Shown one piece after another: positions 23,900 through 33,160 of a stretch of DNA of 64,000 nt (its first letter is position 1; each line of letters starts with the position of its first letter). The translations under genes and the position numbers were made by a program. Source of the stretch: Acidimicrobiales bacterium. Its GTDB lineage: Bacteria > Actinomycetota > Acidimicrobiia > Acidimicrobiales > Poriferisodalaceae. The notes under the pieces are model-generated. The model was not told the DNA's origin, made no database searches, and saw nothing but the letters and a program-made list of their open reading frames with translations. The DNA is taken from the NCBI GenBank assembly GCA_014239555.1, contig JAAZYR010000001.1:1-64000 (forward strand). The letters run 5' to 3'.

Positions 23900-25839
23900 C
23901 AGCGCTGCTGGGTACGTTGGGCGTCGGCATCGCATTAGTCGGATCGGTAGGCGCACTGACAAGCCTAATCCTGGCGCTCGGCTCTCATCGAAGTGACAGG
24001 CACCGCCGTGCCCTCTTTTGGATTGCCGTCATGGTTAGCGGATGTGTCGTTGCTGTTGTAGCGATGGAGATTGCGCTACTCACCGATAATTTTTCGCTCG
24101 CGTACGTTGCTTCGAACTCAACTAAATCGACGCCTGTCCTCTACAAATTCGCCACCTTGTGGGGTGCTCTTGAGGGTTCGCTCCTCCTTTGGGGGCTAGT
24201 TCTTTGCATCTACGTTGGCGCTGTTTCGCTTAATTTCCGTCGCCAAATAAGCGATCGACTAGTTGCCTGGGCGCTTTTGACCATGCTCGTTATCTGCGTG
24301 TTCTTTTTCGGGTTGCTAGCGGGTCCGGCGGATCCATTCGGCACGTTATCGAGCCCACCAGTCGACGGCGATGGGCTCAACCCGTTGCTACGGAATCACC
24401 CACTCATGGCAATACATCCAGTCATGCTGTATTTCGGTTACGTAGGTTTCACTGTTCCCTTCAGCTTCGCCATAGCAGCGTTAGTCACTGGCCGACTTGG
24501 GGAAGGGTGGTTGGTGTCGACCCGTATCTGGACCTTGATTGCTTGGGGAAGCCTTAGCGTGGGAATCCTCCTCGGAGCGTGGTGGTCATATGAGGTTCTG
24601 GGCTGGGGCGGTTACTGGGCGTGGGATCCTGTGGAGAATGCATCTTTTTTGCCATGGCTCACCGGAACCGCCTTTATTCACTCGGTAATCGTCCAAGAAC
24701 GAAGAGGGATGTTGCGGGTATGGAATCTGTCGCTGCTCTTGGCCACGTTCGCCTTGACGATTTTTGGCACATTTTTGACGCGGTCAGGAGTAATCGAATC
24801 GGTACATGAATTCAGCGCCTCAAGTTTGGGACCCCTGCTGTTGGGGTTCTTTGCTGTCATTTTGGTTGTGTCGGTTGCCCTGGTTGGTTGGCGCGGAGAT
24901 GAATTGCGTTCGCCTGGCTCGATCGACTCACCTTTGTCGCGCGAAGGATCCTTTCTCGCAAACAACCTTCTTTTCGCCCTATTTGCCTTTGTCGTGCTGC
25001 TCGGCACTGTTTTCCCGCTAATTGTTGAATCTATTAATGGCGACCAGTTAGCGGTTGGTCGACCATATTTCGATCGGATGCTCTTACCCATCGGAATAGC
25101 GTTGCTATTGGCAATGGGTCTCGCCCCCCTGCTTACGTGGCGTTCTACCTCTAGACAGGTGCTTGCCCAACGAGCTCTGGGACCCGCTGCATGCGGAGCC
25201 GCAGTGATGGTCGTTTCGGTGGTTCTGGGCGCCGAAGGACTCGGCCCTGTTCTAGGTATAGGTCTTGGAGGATTCGTAATTGGCGCTGCGATGCGGCACC
25301 TGGTGTTCGCTTGTCTGCGGAACGGCTGGCGAGGACTAACCGGCCGATCTGGAGGCGGCATGGTGGCTCATGTGGGCATCAGTCTGCTGGCCTTCGGATT
25401 TATCGCCAGCACCGCTTTTAGTGAACAAGGAGAGTTTCAACTTCGACCCGGAGACACTGGCTCGGTTGCGGGTCATCAAATAACTTTTGTCGAATTGACT
25501 GACACGATGGACGGCCCAAATCGAGTGGTGCGAGCTTTGATTGACGTCAAAGGTCGTGGGCGATACTCGCCGGCCATCACCCAATATCCGACCTTTGGTA
25601 GACCAATATCAACTCCGTCTGTCGCCACGAGTTTCGTTGACGACGTTTATCTGAGTCTCATTGCTATTCCCGAAACAGGCAGTGACTTGGTAGTCATACG
25701 AGTGCTCATAGAGCCGCTAGTTGCGTGGATATGGGTCGGTGGTCTCGTGATTGGTATTGGCACCCTGCTCGCCATTATTCCACTTAAAAGCTCGCGCGAA
25801 TCTCGGCGCGAAGACGCTGTAAGTGAGACAGCGTTGTGA
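23896..25839 (+). CDS. ccmF: heme lyase CcmF
   Basis: A membrane protein of about 647 residues with some 14 helices. The WWD motif is GGYWAWDPVENASFLPWL and the conserved flanking segment LFGTFLTRSGVIESVHEF is nearly invariant in CcmF. CcmF with CcmH and CcmI transfers heme from CcmE to apocytochrome c. ATG 23896 overlaps the ccmE stop as ATGA; an in-frame upstream start would lie inside ccmE. The C-terminal large periplasmic loop (FQLRPGDTGSVAGHQITFVEL) is present, so the protein is full length. Confidence 0.97.
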   Translation: MTALLGTLGVGIALVGSVGALTSLILALGSHRSDRHRRALFWIAVMVSGCVVAVVAMEIALLTDNFSLAYVASNSTKSTPVLYKFATLWGALEGSLLLWGLVLCIYVGAVSLNFRRQISDRLVAWALLTMLVICVFFFGLLAGPADPFGTLSSPPVDGDGLNPLLRNHPLMAIHPVMLYFGYVGFTVPFSFAIAALVTGRLGEGWLVSTRIWTLIAWGSLSVGILLGAWWSYEVLGWGGYWAWDPVENASFLPWLTGTAFIHSVIVQERRGMLRVWNLSLLLATFALTIFGTFLTRSGVIESVHEFSASSLGPLLLGFFAVILVVSVALVGWRGDELRSPGSIDSPLSREGSFLANNLLFALFAFVVLLGTVFPLIVESINGDQLAVGRPYFDRMLLPIGIALLLAMGLAPLLTWRSTSRQVLAQRALGPAACGAAVMVVSVVLGAEGLGPVLGIGLGGFVIGAAMRHLVFACLRNGWRGLTGRSGGGMVAHVGISLLAFGFIASTAFSEQGEFQLRPGDTGSVAGHQITFVELTDTMDGPNRVVRALIDVKGRGRYSPAITQYPTFGRPISTPSVATSFVDDVYLSLIAIPETGSDLVVIRVLIEPLVAWIWVGGLVIGIGTLLAIIPLKSSRESRREDAVSETAL

Positions 25840-26387
25840 CCCATTGGAGTCTTCGTATGGTGCGCATAGTCAGCGCGGCTGCGGGGCTAGTTCTCCTGAG
25901 TTTCGTGCTGGTGCTAGCGACTCGCGACGGAGGGAACGGAACGCAATCGAAGAGCCCGCTGATCGGTGAGCTTGTGCCTCACGTTGAAGGCATTCGTTTT
26001 GATGGCGAATCGTTCGATGTAGATGACGTCACTTCCGGGTGGGTGCTAATCAACTTTTTTGCCTCATGGTGCGTTCCTTGCGTGCGAGAACACCCAGAGT
26101 TAGTGGAGTGGAACCGGCGTCACCGACGTGACGGAGTTGTCATCAGCGTCCCCTTTGGGGACACAGAAAAAGATGCCAGAGCCTTCTTCGTCGAGCATGG
26201 AGGAGACTGGCCGGTTCTGACAGACAACGAGTCTGCGTGGGCAGTTGCCTTCGGTGTGCTGCGCCCACCTGAGTCTTTCCTTGTAGCCCCTGGAGGGGTT
26301 GTTGTCGCTAAATGGCAGGGGCAAATCACGGCTGATGAAGTTGACCGTGTGGTTGCGAACCTTCAAGAAAGAAACGCTGCGTCATGA
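25836..26387 (+). CDS. ccmG: thiol:disulfide thioredoxin-like protein CcmG (TlpA/ResA type)
   Basis: A 183-residue membrane-anchored thioredoxin. One N-terminal helix (LVLLSFVLVLATRDG) is followed by the redoxin fold: WVLINFFASWCVPCVREHPEL with the WCVPC active site, later GVLRPPESFLVAPGGVV with the cis-Pro loop. It reduces the cysteines of the apocytochrome CXXCH or of CcmH. The GTG start overlaps the ccmF stop by 4 bases. Confidence 0.94.
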   Translation: MTHWSLRMVRIVSAAAGLVLLSFVLVLATRDGGNGTQSKSPLIGELVPHVEGIRFDGESFDVDDVTSGWVLINFFASWCVPCVREHPELVEWNRRHRRDGVVISVPFGDTEKDARAFFVEHGGDWPVLTDNESAWAVAFGVLRPPESFLVAPGGVVVAKWQGQITADEVDRVVANLQERNAAS

Positions 26388-26842
26388 AGCGCTACCGCCG
26401 AATTGGCTGGCTCCTCGTTCTCATAATTGTGTCGGCTGCACTTGTTGCATCCGTGGTGGCGGACGATGGGCCTGCTACCCAGTCAGAACGGGCTTATGAG
26501 ATCAAATCGACCATGTTGTGCCCGGTGTGTGACGGTCAGAACGTACTGGAGTCGAACGCTCCAGTGGCTGCTGCTATCCGCGCACAAGTCGATGATCTTG
26601 TTGCCGAAGGACGAAGCGACGGTGAAATTCGGGCGTGGATGGCACGTCAATATGGCAGCGATGTGAATGCGAATCCTCCCCGTTCGGGGTTGGGTGCGCT
26701 CGTCTGGATCCTTCCTGTACTTGTCGGTGTTATGGCGGTGGGTCTTCTCATTCTCGCTTTCGCGCGGTGGCGATCAGGAAGAGAAATCGAACCGTCAGAG
26801 GAAGACATACGAATAGTGCAAGCGCTTCGGGAGAAAAATTGA
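26384..26842 (+). CDS. ccmH: cytochrome c maturation protein CcmH
   Basis: A 152-residue thiol oxidoreductase. A signal/anchor helix leads to STMLCPVCDGQNVLESNAPVA, the LRCxxC-type active site, then EGRSDGEIRAWMARQYG and a C-terminal anchor (LGALVWILPVLVGVMAVG). It keeps the apocytochrome thiols reduced for heme ligation by CcmF. The start overlaps the ccmG stop as ATGA and the end overlaps ccmI. Confidence 0.95.
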   Translation: MKRYRRIGWLLVLIIVSAALVASVVADDGPATQSERAYEIKSTMLCPVCDGQNVLESNAPVAAAIRAQVDDLVAEGRSDGEIRAWMARQYGSDVNANPPRSGLGALVWILPVLVGVMAVGLLILAFARWRSGREIEPSEEDIRIVQALREKN

Positions 26843-27675
26843 CCAACCCCAAGGAACCGCTGTCAAACATGCCCAAATTAGAAGAGGAACGTGAATTTCT
26901 CCTGCGTTCTCTCGACGACCTTGACCGAGAACATGGAACTGGTGAACTAACTGACCAAGAGTATGAAACTCTCCGAGATGATTACACCCGCCGTGCTGCT
27001 GCAGTCGTTCGAGTTCTGAACGAGACAGAGCCCCCTAAGGCCGGCTCGGCAATTTCGGACAGATTTTGGCGATGGCTCGCGGTCATACTTTCCGTTGGGG
27101 TTCTTTCGGGGTTCGCGGTGGCACAATTCTCCGGACTGCGCTCGCCGGGAGAAACCATTTCCGGTGAAATCGACCGGTCTCCTAGGAGTCGCTTGCCTGA
27201 TGCTCAACGCCTTTTCTTTACCGATGATTTAGACGGTGCTCGCTTAGCTGTTGAAGAAATCCTTCGAGACGCACCAGGGTTAGCAGGTGCCTTGGTTTTG
27301 TCCGCTCAACTGCATGAACGAGCGGGCGATCCGTTGCCCGCAATTCGACAACTTGATCAAGTTCTCAAACAAAGACCGGGACACGTAGACGCGCTTACCC
27401 TACGCGGCTGGATTCTCGTCCGTATTAATGATCAAGCTCTTCAAGAAGAAGGAATACGGAACCTCGATAGCGCAGTGTCGCAGCAACCAGACAGCTTCGA
27501 TCCTTATGTCTTTCGCGGGTTTGTGGCGCGAGAACTTCAAGGAGACCTAGATCTAGCTATCCAAATGTACGAATCGGCACTCGATCGTGACCTACCCCCA
27601 GAAATGCGCAGACAGTTGGAAGCAACTGTCGAAGAAATGAGATCGGATCTGGACCTCGTCGCGGAGAGCCGTTGA
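26839..27675 (+). CDS. ccmI: CcmI-like TPR protein of cytochrome c maturation
   Basis: About 278 residues. The first part, EEEREFLLRSLDDLDREHGTGELTDQEY, matches the N-terminal region of CcmI and is followed by one membrane helix (WRWLAVILSVGVLSGFAVAQF). TPR-like helical pairs fill the remainder (AQLHERAGDPLPAIRQLDQVLKQRPGHVDAL). CcmI holds apocytochrome c for the heme lyase. TTG 26839 overlaps the ccmH stop and follows GGGAG; ATG 26869 is an alternative that removes ten residues. Confidence 0.87.
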   Translation: MTNPKEPLSNMPKLEEEREFLLRSLDDLDREHGTGELTDQEYETLRDDYTRRAAAVVRVLNETEPPKAGSAISDRFWRWLAVILSVGVLSGFAVAQFSGLRSPGETISGEIDRSPRSRLPDAQRLFFTDDLDGARLAVEEILRDAPGLAGALVLSAQLHERAGDPLPAIRQLDQVLKQRPGHVDALTLRGWILVRINDQALQEEGIRNLDSAVSQQPDSFDPYVFRGFVARELQGDLDLAIQMYESALDRDLPPEMRRQLEATVEEMRSDLDLVAESR

Positions 27676-27684
27676 GGCGTTGAC

Positions 27685-28389
27685 CTACACGGAGGTTGTG
27701 CAGACCGAATCACCCATGGCAAGTGAACCCTCCAGATGTGGAGTTGTTTCTCCGTGTAATGCTGCCAACATTCCTCTGACGAGCCCTCGATCGATAGCGC
27801 AAAGCACAGGATGGTCAATAGCGGCTTGACCGAAGGGGCAATGTTCGGACACGATGCGGAGTTCTCCAACGGCGCCCTCACTGCGGGCTGCGAAACCATG
27901 AGATGTAAGGGCTTGTGCCACCATCGTGACAGCGGACTGCAGGGAACGTTGAGCTTCGCCGGGTGCCATCGCCGCGGCCAAATGAAGCCCGTATTCGTGC
28001 CCAACGTCTTCGGCGAGCTGTTCGGCCTCACTGTTTGACAGAAGCGCTAGAGCCCTACCCAACAACGTTCCAAGCAGATCGTCGTGGCGTACTGGGAACT
28101 CAAGCGTGATATCAGAGCTAGCAGCACGATAACGCTTAGAGGGACGCCCAGCTCCGGCAGCTCGACGTATGTCCACGACGACGTGGCCTGCTGCTGCCAG
28201 TTTGTCTAAATGATGTCTAGCAACGTTGTTATGCAGACTTACTGCTTTCGCGACCTCGGCCGCGGTCAGCCCCTCTGCCGACTCTCGAACTCGAAGATAG
28301 ATGTCTCGTCGAGTCGGATCACCAAATGACGCGGTAATGGATTCAACGGTGGCGGAGAAAGTTTCTGGGGTGAGTGAGTGACCGTCCAC
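27685..28389 (-). CDS. SufR-like ArsR-fold transcriptional regulator with Cys cluster
   Basis: About 234 residues. The N-terminal winged helix reads ITASFGDPTRRDIYLRVRESAEGLTAAEVAKAV with NVARHHLDKLAAAGHV as recognition region. The C-terminal domain carries EHCPFG, HPVLCAIDRGLVRGMLAAL and GDSVC, three cysteines placed as in SufR-type regulators that bind an iron-sulfur cluster. It is divergent from the Mrp-type Fe-S carrier gene, so the likely role is Fe-S-dependent control of that gene and itself. GTG 28389 or TTG 28422 may start it. It converges with ccmI, with only 9 bases between. Confidence 0.85.
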   Translation of the reverse strand: MDGHSLTPETFSATVESITASFGDPTRRDIYLRVRESAEGLTAAEVAKAVSLHNNVARHHLDKLAAAGHVVVDIRRAAGAGRPSKRYRAASSDITLEFPVRHDDLLGTLLGRALALLSNSEAEQLAEDVGHEYGLHLAAAMAPGEAQRSLQSAVTMVAQALTSHGFAARSEGAVGELRIVSEHCPFGQAAIDHPVLCAIDRGLVRGMLAALHGETTPHLEGSLAMGDSVCTTSV

Positions 28390-28458
28390 GGCACTAGATT
28401 CTACTGATGCTCCACCCACCAAGTCCGAATTTGCTCTTTTGCAGGTAGGAACCCGGTA

Positions 28459-29601
28459 ATGACGATTTCCGATAATGAGCTAATTGAGATAGTTGGCAAG
28501 GTCGTTGACCCCGAACTTCGTCGTGACCTACACACGATGGGCATGCTCCGAGGGGTGTCCCTCGCGGGTGGCACGGTTCACGCGGTGGTTGCGTTGCCCT
28601 CCGAAGATTGGCCAGCACGCGAAACGCTAATAAATCTAATTGAAACTTCGATAACAACCCGAGACGGAGTGGAAGCAGTATCAGTTGAGTTCTTGGTAAT
28701 GGATGAAGCCGAGCAAGCCGCGGTGCGCGAACAGCTCATTGGTGACCCCTCAGCAACCGGTGGGAGTCAGGAAGCACAAGGACACGCTGAAGGCAGAGCT
28801 ATTCCATTCGCGGAAGCTGGGAATCGCACACGTGTTCTGTTAATCGCGAGCGGAAAAGGCGGAGTTGGCAAATCTACCGTCACTGCGAACTTGGCCATTG
28901 CTCTTGCCCAACGGGGGCTCCGGAGCGCGGTGGTGGACGCAGACGTCTGGGGGTTTTCTATTCCCCGGATGCTTGGAGTTGATCGCCCACCAACGGTAAT
29001 TGATCAGATGGTGGTGCCTGTTGAAGCTAATGGCGTTCGTTGCATTTCGATGGGGTTCTTCGCTAGAGAAGATCAACCAGTCATTTGGCGCGGACCGATG
29101 CTCCACAAGGCCTTGGAACAATTTCTCACTGATGTGCATTGGGACGATCCCGATTACCTTTTGGTTGACTTGCCGCCTGGAACAGGCGATATCTCCTTGT
29201 CTCTCTCACAATTTTTGCCAAAATCTGAGTTGATAGTCGTCACTACTCCACAGCCGGCAGCCCAAAAAGTTGCGCAACGCGCTGCCTATATGGCCGAGAA
29301 GGTCAACCTCTCCGTGCGCGCAGTGATCGAAAATATGAGTTGGTTTCGCGGTGATGACGGAAAGCGTTACGACATTTTCGGATCTGGCGGGGGTGAGGCA
29401 CTTGCCGAAGAACTTGATGTTCCTCTACTCGGTCAAATCCCGTTATTGCAAGAACTTCGCGAAGGAGGAGACACCGGTAGTCCCATTACCGTGGCAGACC
29501 CGAACAGCGAAGCAGCGAATGTTTTCGCTGAAATGGCGCGCCTTTTGACGGAAGAATATTTGCCTACGCGCAGGTACAACGAAGGTTTGAAGCTCGTTTG
29601 A
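28459..29601 (+). CDS. mrp: Mrp/ApbC-family iron-sulfur cluster carrier ATPase
   Basis: A 380-residue protein. Residues 1-80 form the DUF59/MIP18 domain (VDPELRRDLHTMGMLRGV). The deviant Walker A ASGKGGVGKSTVTANLA starts near 130, with LLVDLPPGTGDISLSL as Walker B/switch. The C-terminal segment reads ENMSWFRGDDGKRYDIFGSGGGE; the CxxC that holds the cluster in many Mrp/ApbC proteins is absent there, as I recall for actinobacterial homologues. It probably transfers or senses Fe-S clusters with the SufR-like gene beside it. The stop overlaps a possible TTG start of selO. Confidence 0.93.
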   Translation: MTISDNELIEIVGKVVDPELRRDLHTMGMLRGVSLAGGTVHAVVALPSEDWPARETLINLIETSITTRDGVEAVSVEFLVMDEAEQAAVREQLIGDPSATGGSQEAQGHAEGRAIPFAEAGNRTRVLLIASGKGGVGKSTVTANLAIALAQRGLRSAVVDADVWGFSIPRMLGVDRPPTVIDQMVVPVEANGVRCISMGFFAREDQPVIWRGPMLHKALEQFLTDVHWDDPDYLLVDLPPGTGDISLSLSQFLPKSELIVVTTPQPAAQKVAQRAAYMAEKVNLSVRAVIENMSWFRGDDGKRYDIFGSGGGEALAEELDVPLLGQIPLLQELREGGDTGSPITVADPNSEAANVFAEMARLLTEEYLPTRRYNEGLKLV

Positions 29602-29615
29602 GCCAAAATAGAGCG

Positions 29616-31205
29616 ATGGTGATGATTGACGACCTACGTTTTGACAACCAGTTCACCAAATCGCTCCCTGCTGACTTCCACGTCGGGACAGGGCGTCGCC
29701 AAGTTGAACAGGCCTGTTACAGCCGGGTGAACCCGGCGGCTGTTGCTGCGCCCAAGCTTGTCGCCCACAGCGCTGAGATGATCGAATTGCTGGGTCTCGA
29801 ATCCGCGGAAGCTCTGCAACCCGGTTTCGTTGAGGTTGTCGCAGGAAACCGGCTACTTGCAGGAATGGATCCCCACGCCGCGTGTTATGGCGGACATCAG
29901 TTCGGAAACTGGGCCGGACAATTGGGAGACGGAAGGGCGATCGGCTTGGGTGAGGTCGTCGACATCAACGGTCGACACCAGATGCTTCAGTTGAAGGGAG
30001 CTGGTCCGACACCATATTCGCGCACAGCTGATGGCTTAGCAGTGTTGCGATCATCGGTTAGAGAGTTCTTATGTAGCGAGGCCATGCACCACCTGGGTGT
30101 TCCCACCACCAGGGCTCTGAGTTTGGTTACAACGGGTGAAGAAGTAGTTCGCGACATGCTTTACGACGGCAACCCGCGACCGGAACTTGGTGCCATCGTC
30201 TGTCGGGTAGCGCCCTCTTTCATTCGATTCGGAAACTTCGAGATATTTGCTTCCCGAGACGATCGCGAAACACTTCAATGTCTTGCCGATTTCGTTATTG
30301 CAACCGAGTTCCCACATATTGAAGATCCCACTCCTCATCGCTACGCAGCGCTTCTGAGGGAAGTGGGAGAACGAACGGCAGACATGGTTGTCGAATGGCT
30401 ACGCGTCGGCTTCGTTCACGGCGTCATGAATACAGACAACATGTCGATCTTAGGTCTGACCATCGACTACGGCCCATATGGCTGGCTTGATAACTACGAC
30501 CCGAATTGGACGCCCAATACGACCGACGCCCAACACCGCCGATATCGGTACGGACATCAAGCAAATATCGCGCAATGGAATCTTGTTCAGTTGGCTAACG
30601 CCCTTTATCCCCTGGTGGAAGAAGTTGAACCTCTACAAGACGCCATTCAGCACTACGCGGAACGATTTCAAACTAAATGGTCACAAATGATGGCCTCAAA
30701 GCTCGGTCTCTCGTCGCTGGACGATTCGCGCGATCAGAGTTTGGCTGACGAGGCATTATCGGTGATGCAAACCGCTGAGACCGACATGACGAAGTTCTGG
30801 AGAGAACTTGGCCGAGTTGATTGCTCGGCCTCCCTTGATTCCGTTGAGCGAACTAAACCTCTCCTCAACTCGATCTACGAGCGAGAATCAGCTACGCGCA
30901 CGCAAATCTCAGGGTTCGTTGACTTTGCTGAACGATGGGCGGCTCGACAGCGTGAATTAGGAGTGAACGACGTTGAACGTCAGATGTCGATGGATGCAGT
31001 GAATCCGAAGTATGTGCTTAGGAACTACATGGCACAGTTAGCAATCGAGCGCGCCGAGGAAGGTGACGGATCGATGGTTGAAGAGTTATTAGACCTCATG
31101 CGACGCCCATATGACGAACAGCCAGACCGAAACCAATTTTCTTTGCTGCGCCCAGACTGGGCCCGTACCAAAGTCGGTTGCTCCCAACTTTCCTGCTCCT
31201 CCTGA
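29616..31205 (+). CDS. selO: protein adenylyltransferase SelO (YdiU/UPF0061)
   Basis: About 529 residues of the SelO pseudokinase family, which transfers AMP to Ser/Thr/Tyr of target proteins during redox stress. Key segments are GGHQFGNWAGQLGDGRA, QLKGAGPTPYSRTADG, SSVREFLCSEAMH, FGNFEIFASR, HGVMNTDNMSILG and DYGPYGWLDNYDP. The C-terminus ends LSCSS, with Cys at the position third from the end that is selenocysteine in animal SelO; the codon is TGC. Start alternatives are TTG 29598 (overlapping mrp) and ATG 29616. Confidence 0.95.
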   Translation: MVMIDDLRFDNQFTKSLPADFHVGTGRRQVEQACYSRVNPAAVAAPKLVAHSAEMIELLGLESAEALQPGFVEVVAGNRLLAGMDPHAACYGGHQFGNWAGQLGDGRAIGLGEVVDINGRHQMLQLKGAGPTPYSRTADGLAVLRSSVREFLCSEAMHHLGVPTTRALSLVTTGEEVVRDMLYDGNPRPELGAIVCRVAPSFIRFGNFEIFASRDDRETLQCLADFVIATEFPHIEDPTPHRYAALLREVGERTADMVVEWLRVGFVHGVMNTDNMSILGLTIDYGPYGWLDNYDPNWTPNTTDAQHRRYRYGHQANIAQWNLVQLANALYPLVEEVEPLQDAIQHYAERFQTKWSQMMASKLGLSSLDDSRDQSLADEALSVMQTAETDMTKFWRELGRVDCSASLDSVERTKPLLNSIYERESATRTQISGFVDFAERWAARQRELGVNDVERQMSMDAVNPKYVLRNYMAQLAIERAEEGDGSMVEELLDLMRRPYDEQPDRNQFSLLRPDWARTKVGCSQLSCSS

Positions 31206-31308
31206 ATGGTCGAACAGCAGTGGTAGACGTCAACCCGCGGCATACGATGTGTCTCGAGTCGTGTTGACGTTCGTCAATGCATCAAGGCCAGAAGAGAAGG
31301 CATTACCC

Positions 31309-31539
31309 GTGGAGATCCGAATCGGCATCATGAATGTGGCCCGCGAGCTCACGCTTGACATCGACGACGACGACGCTGAAAAGCTCAAATCGGAGTCGGA
31401 GTCTGCGTTAAGTGGCAGCGCCAACATGCTTTGGATAACCGATCGCGACGGCCGACAGGTCGGCATATCAGTGGCAAAACTTGCTTACATCGAATTTGGT
31501 GCAGCAGGCGACCGCCGTATCGGATTTGCCACCGACTGA
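31309..31539 (+). CDS. DUF3107 family protein
   Basis: A 76-residue protein starting at GTG 31309, 8 bases after GAAGG. It begins VEIRIGIMNVARELTLDID and ends with LWITDRDGRQVGISVAKLAYIEFG...RRIGFATD, the DUF3107 pattern of small actinobacterial proteins. Upstream in-frame codons have no family similarity, so the longer ORF was rejected. Function unknown; it lies 100 bases after selO in the same direction. Confidence 0.85.
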   Translation: MEIRIGIMNVARELTLDIDDDDAEKLKSESESALSGSANMLWITDRDGRQVGISVAKLAYIEFGAAGDRRIGFATD

Positions 31540-31620
31540 CACTTCGAATGTGGAGCCGAATTCGTCACCCACAAGGTGCACCGTTGCTGACCGGTTCGAA
31601 ACGGCTGTAATTTCTGACCT

Positions 31621-33096
31621 ATGGCCACATTGGCGGAATTGACTCGCATAGGCACAGACCTATCGCAGCAACAGCTAATGCACCTTCAACGCCTTGTCGC
31701 TTGGTGGGGAATTTTGGCTGATCTTTCGTTCTCCGATTTGCTGTTGTTTGTGCCGACCGATGAGGTCGGAACAGAGTTCGCGATTGCCGGGCAGATCCGA
31801 CCCACTACGGGCCAAACTCTCTATCGAGATGACCACGTAGGGCTACGAGTAGACGACATTGATCGACCCCTAGTGGCACGAGCATTCGCTTTAGGTGAAG
31901 TCGTAGAAGGCGAGGTGCCGATCAAACCTACAAATCGTCGAGCACGGGTTATGTGCATTCCCATAGCCCACGACGGAATAGTGATTGGCGTACTGAGCCG
32001 GGAACTAGTTCCTGACTTTGCTGAACGTCGAGATCCCGGCGAACTTGAGCGCACTTACCTTCAGACTTTCCACCAATTAGCAAGAATGATCGCATCAGGT
32101 GCGTTTCCCTTTGTTGGACATGATGTCGATATGGATGAGGTGCCCAGAGTTGGCGATGGCCTCTTGGTGGTAGATCGCGAGGCTCGAATTCAATATGCCT
32201 CACCGAATGCGCTTAGCACGCTGCACCGGGTAGGAGTGGTGGGAAACGTTGCTGGTCGTCGGCTCGGGGACTTGGGCATCGAACAGCCGGTCATGCGTCA
32301 AGCTATGAAAAGTTTTGGGCCGATTACTGCTGAGGTTGAACGAAACGACACTGCCGTTCAACTCTTGGCTGTACCCCTTATCGATCGAGAGATTTCTAGA
32401 GGAGGGGTCGTATTACTCAGAGACATCACTGAGTTGCGTGTAAGAGATCGACTCCTGGTTTCGAAAGACGCGACGATCCGCGAGATCCATCACCGCGTCA
32501 AAAACAATCTCCAGACCATTTCGTCGCTGTTGCGCGTGCAAGGCCGGCGTCTTGAATCGGTCGAAGCCAAATTGGCGATTGACGAGTCGGTGCGTCGAAT
32601 CCGAGCGATCGCGTTGGTGCATGAGACGCTGGCGAGCGAGTCATCCGATGATGTGAGCTTGGCAGAAGTAGCGAACATGTTGGCGCGAACTGTCCAAGAC
32701 AGCTTCACTTCTCCAGAGCGCCCTATCCGTTTCGAAGTACATGGCGACGCAGGTCTAGTCCCGTCTGATGTAGTGACGCGTCTTGCTGTAGTACTAAACG
32801 AATTACTCCAGAACACAGTTGATCATGCTTTCCCCGATGATCTGCCACTCGTGGAGGGTCGCGTAGGGCTCGTTGAGATCTTGCTCTCTCGCGATACCGA
32901 GCACATCAGGATGATGGTGCGAGACAACGGAGTGGGGGTGCCCGATGATTTTGATAGCAGTTCCCAAGGCGGCTTAGGGGTTTCAATTATTCGGGCCTTG
33001 GCAACTTCGGAACTTGGGGGCGAGATCGTGATGCGAAGGCGAACTGACTCGGCGGGGTCAGAAGTTCTAGTTGAAGTTCCCCTGTTAGACGATTAA
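31621..33096 (+). CDS. pdtaS: PdtaS-type sensor histidine kinase
   Basis: A 491-residue soluble histidine kinase. The N-terminal GAF domain (AWWGILADLSFSDLLLFVPTDE) is followed by a PAS domain (about 180-280, GLLVVDREARIQYASPNAL) and the HisKA_2 phosphoacceptor segment TIREIHHRVKNNLQTISSLL. The HATPase_c domain has N box LNELLQNTVDHAF and G boxes DNGVGVPDDF and GGLGVSI. The M. tuberculosis orthologue phosphorylates the antitermination regulator PdtaR. As there, it lies next to whiB1, here convergently. No pdtaR gene is visible nearby. Confidence 0.92.
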   Translation: MATLAELTRIGTDLSQQQLMHLQRLVAWWGILADLSFSDLLLFVPTDEVGTEFAIAGQIRPTTGQTLYRDDHVGLRVDDIDRPLVARAFALGEVVEGEVPIKPTNRRARVMCIPIAHDGIVIGVLSRELVPDFAERRDPGELERTYLQTFHQLARMIASGAFPFVGHDVDMDEVPRVGDGLLVVDREARIQYASPNALSTLHRVGVVGNVAGRRLGDLGIEQPVMRQAMKSFGPITAEVERNDTAVQLLAVPLIDREISRGGVVLLRDITELRVRDRLLVSKDATIREIHHRVKNNLQTISSLLRVQGRRLESVEAKLAIDESVRRIRAIALVHETLASESSDDVSLAEVANMLARTVQDSFTSPERPIRFEVHGDAGLVPSDVVTRLAVVLNELLQNTVDHAFPDDLPLVEGRVGLVEILLSRDTEHIRMMVRDNGVGVPDDFDSSSQGGLGVSIIRALATSELGGEIVMRRRTDSAGSEVLVEVPLLDD

Positions 33097-33142
33097 ACCG
33101 AGAAACAGAAGACCCATTGTTGTTATTGATCCGCTAGACGGA

Positions 33143-33160
33143 TGAGCTCAACTCAGCTCA
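33143..33160. terminator. weak hairpin at the convergent pdtaS/whiB1 ends
   Basis: TGAGCT-CAACTC-AGCTCA: 6-base arms with a 6-base loop overlapping the whiB1 stop. No T-run. It may act as a bidirectional terminator, but the stem is short. Confidence 0.3.

Noticed and set aside
31165-31205. possible selenocysteine at the end of SelO
   Set aside because: The position third from the end is encoded by TGC (Cys), not TGA, and no SECIS-like need arises.
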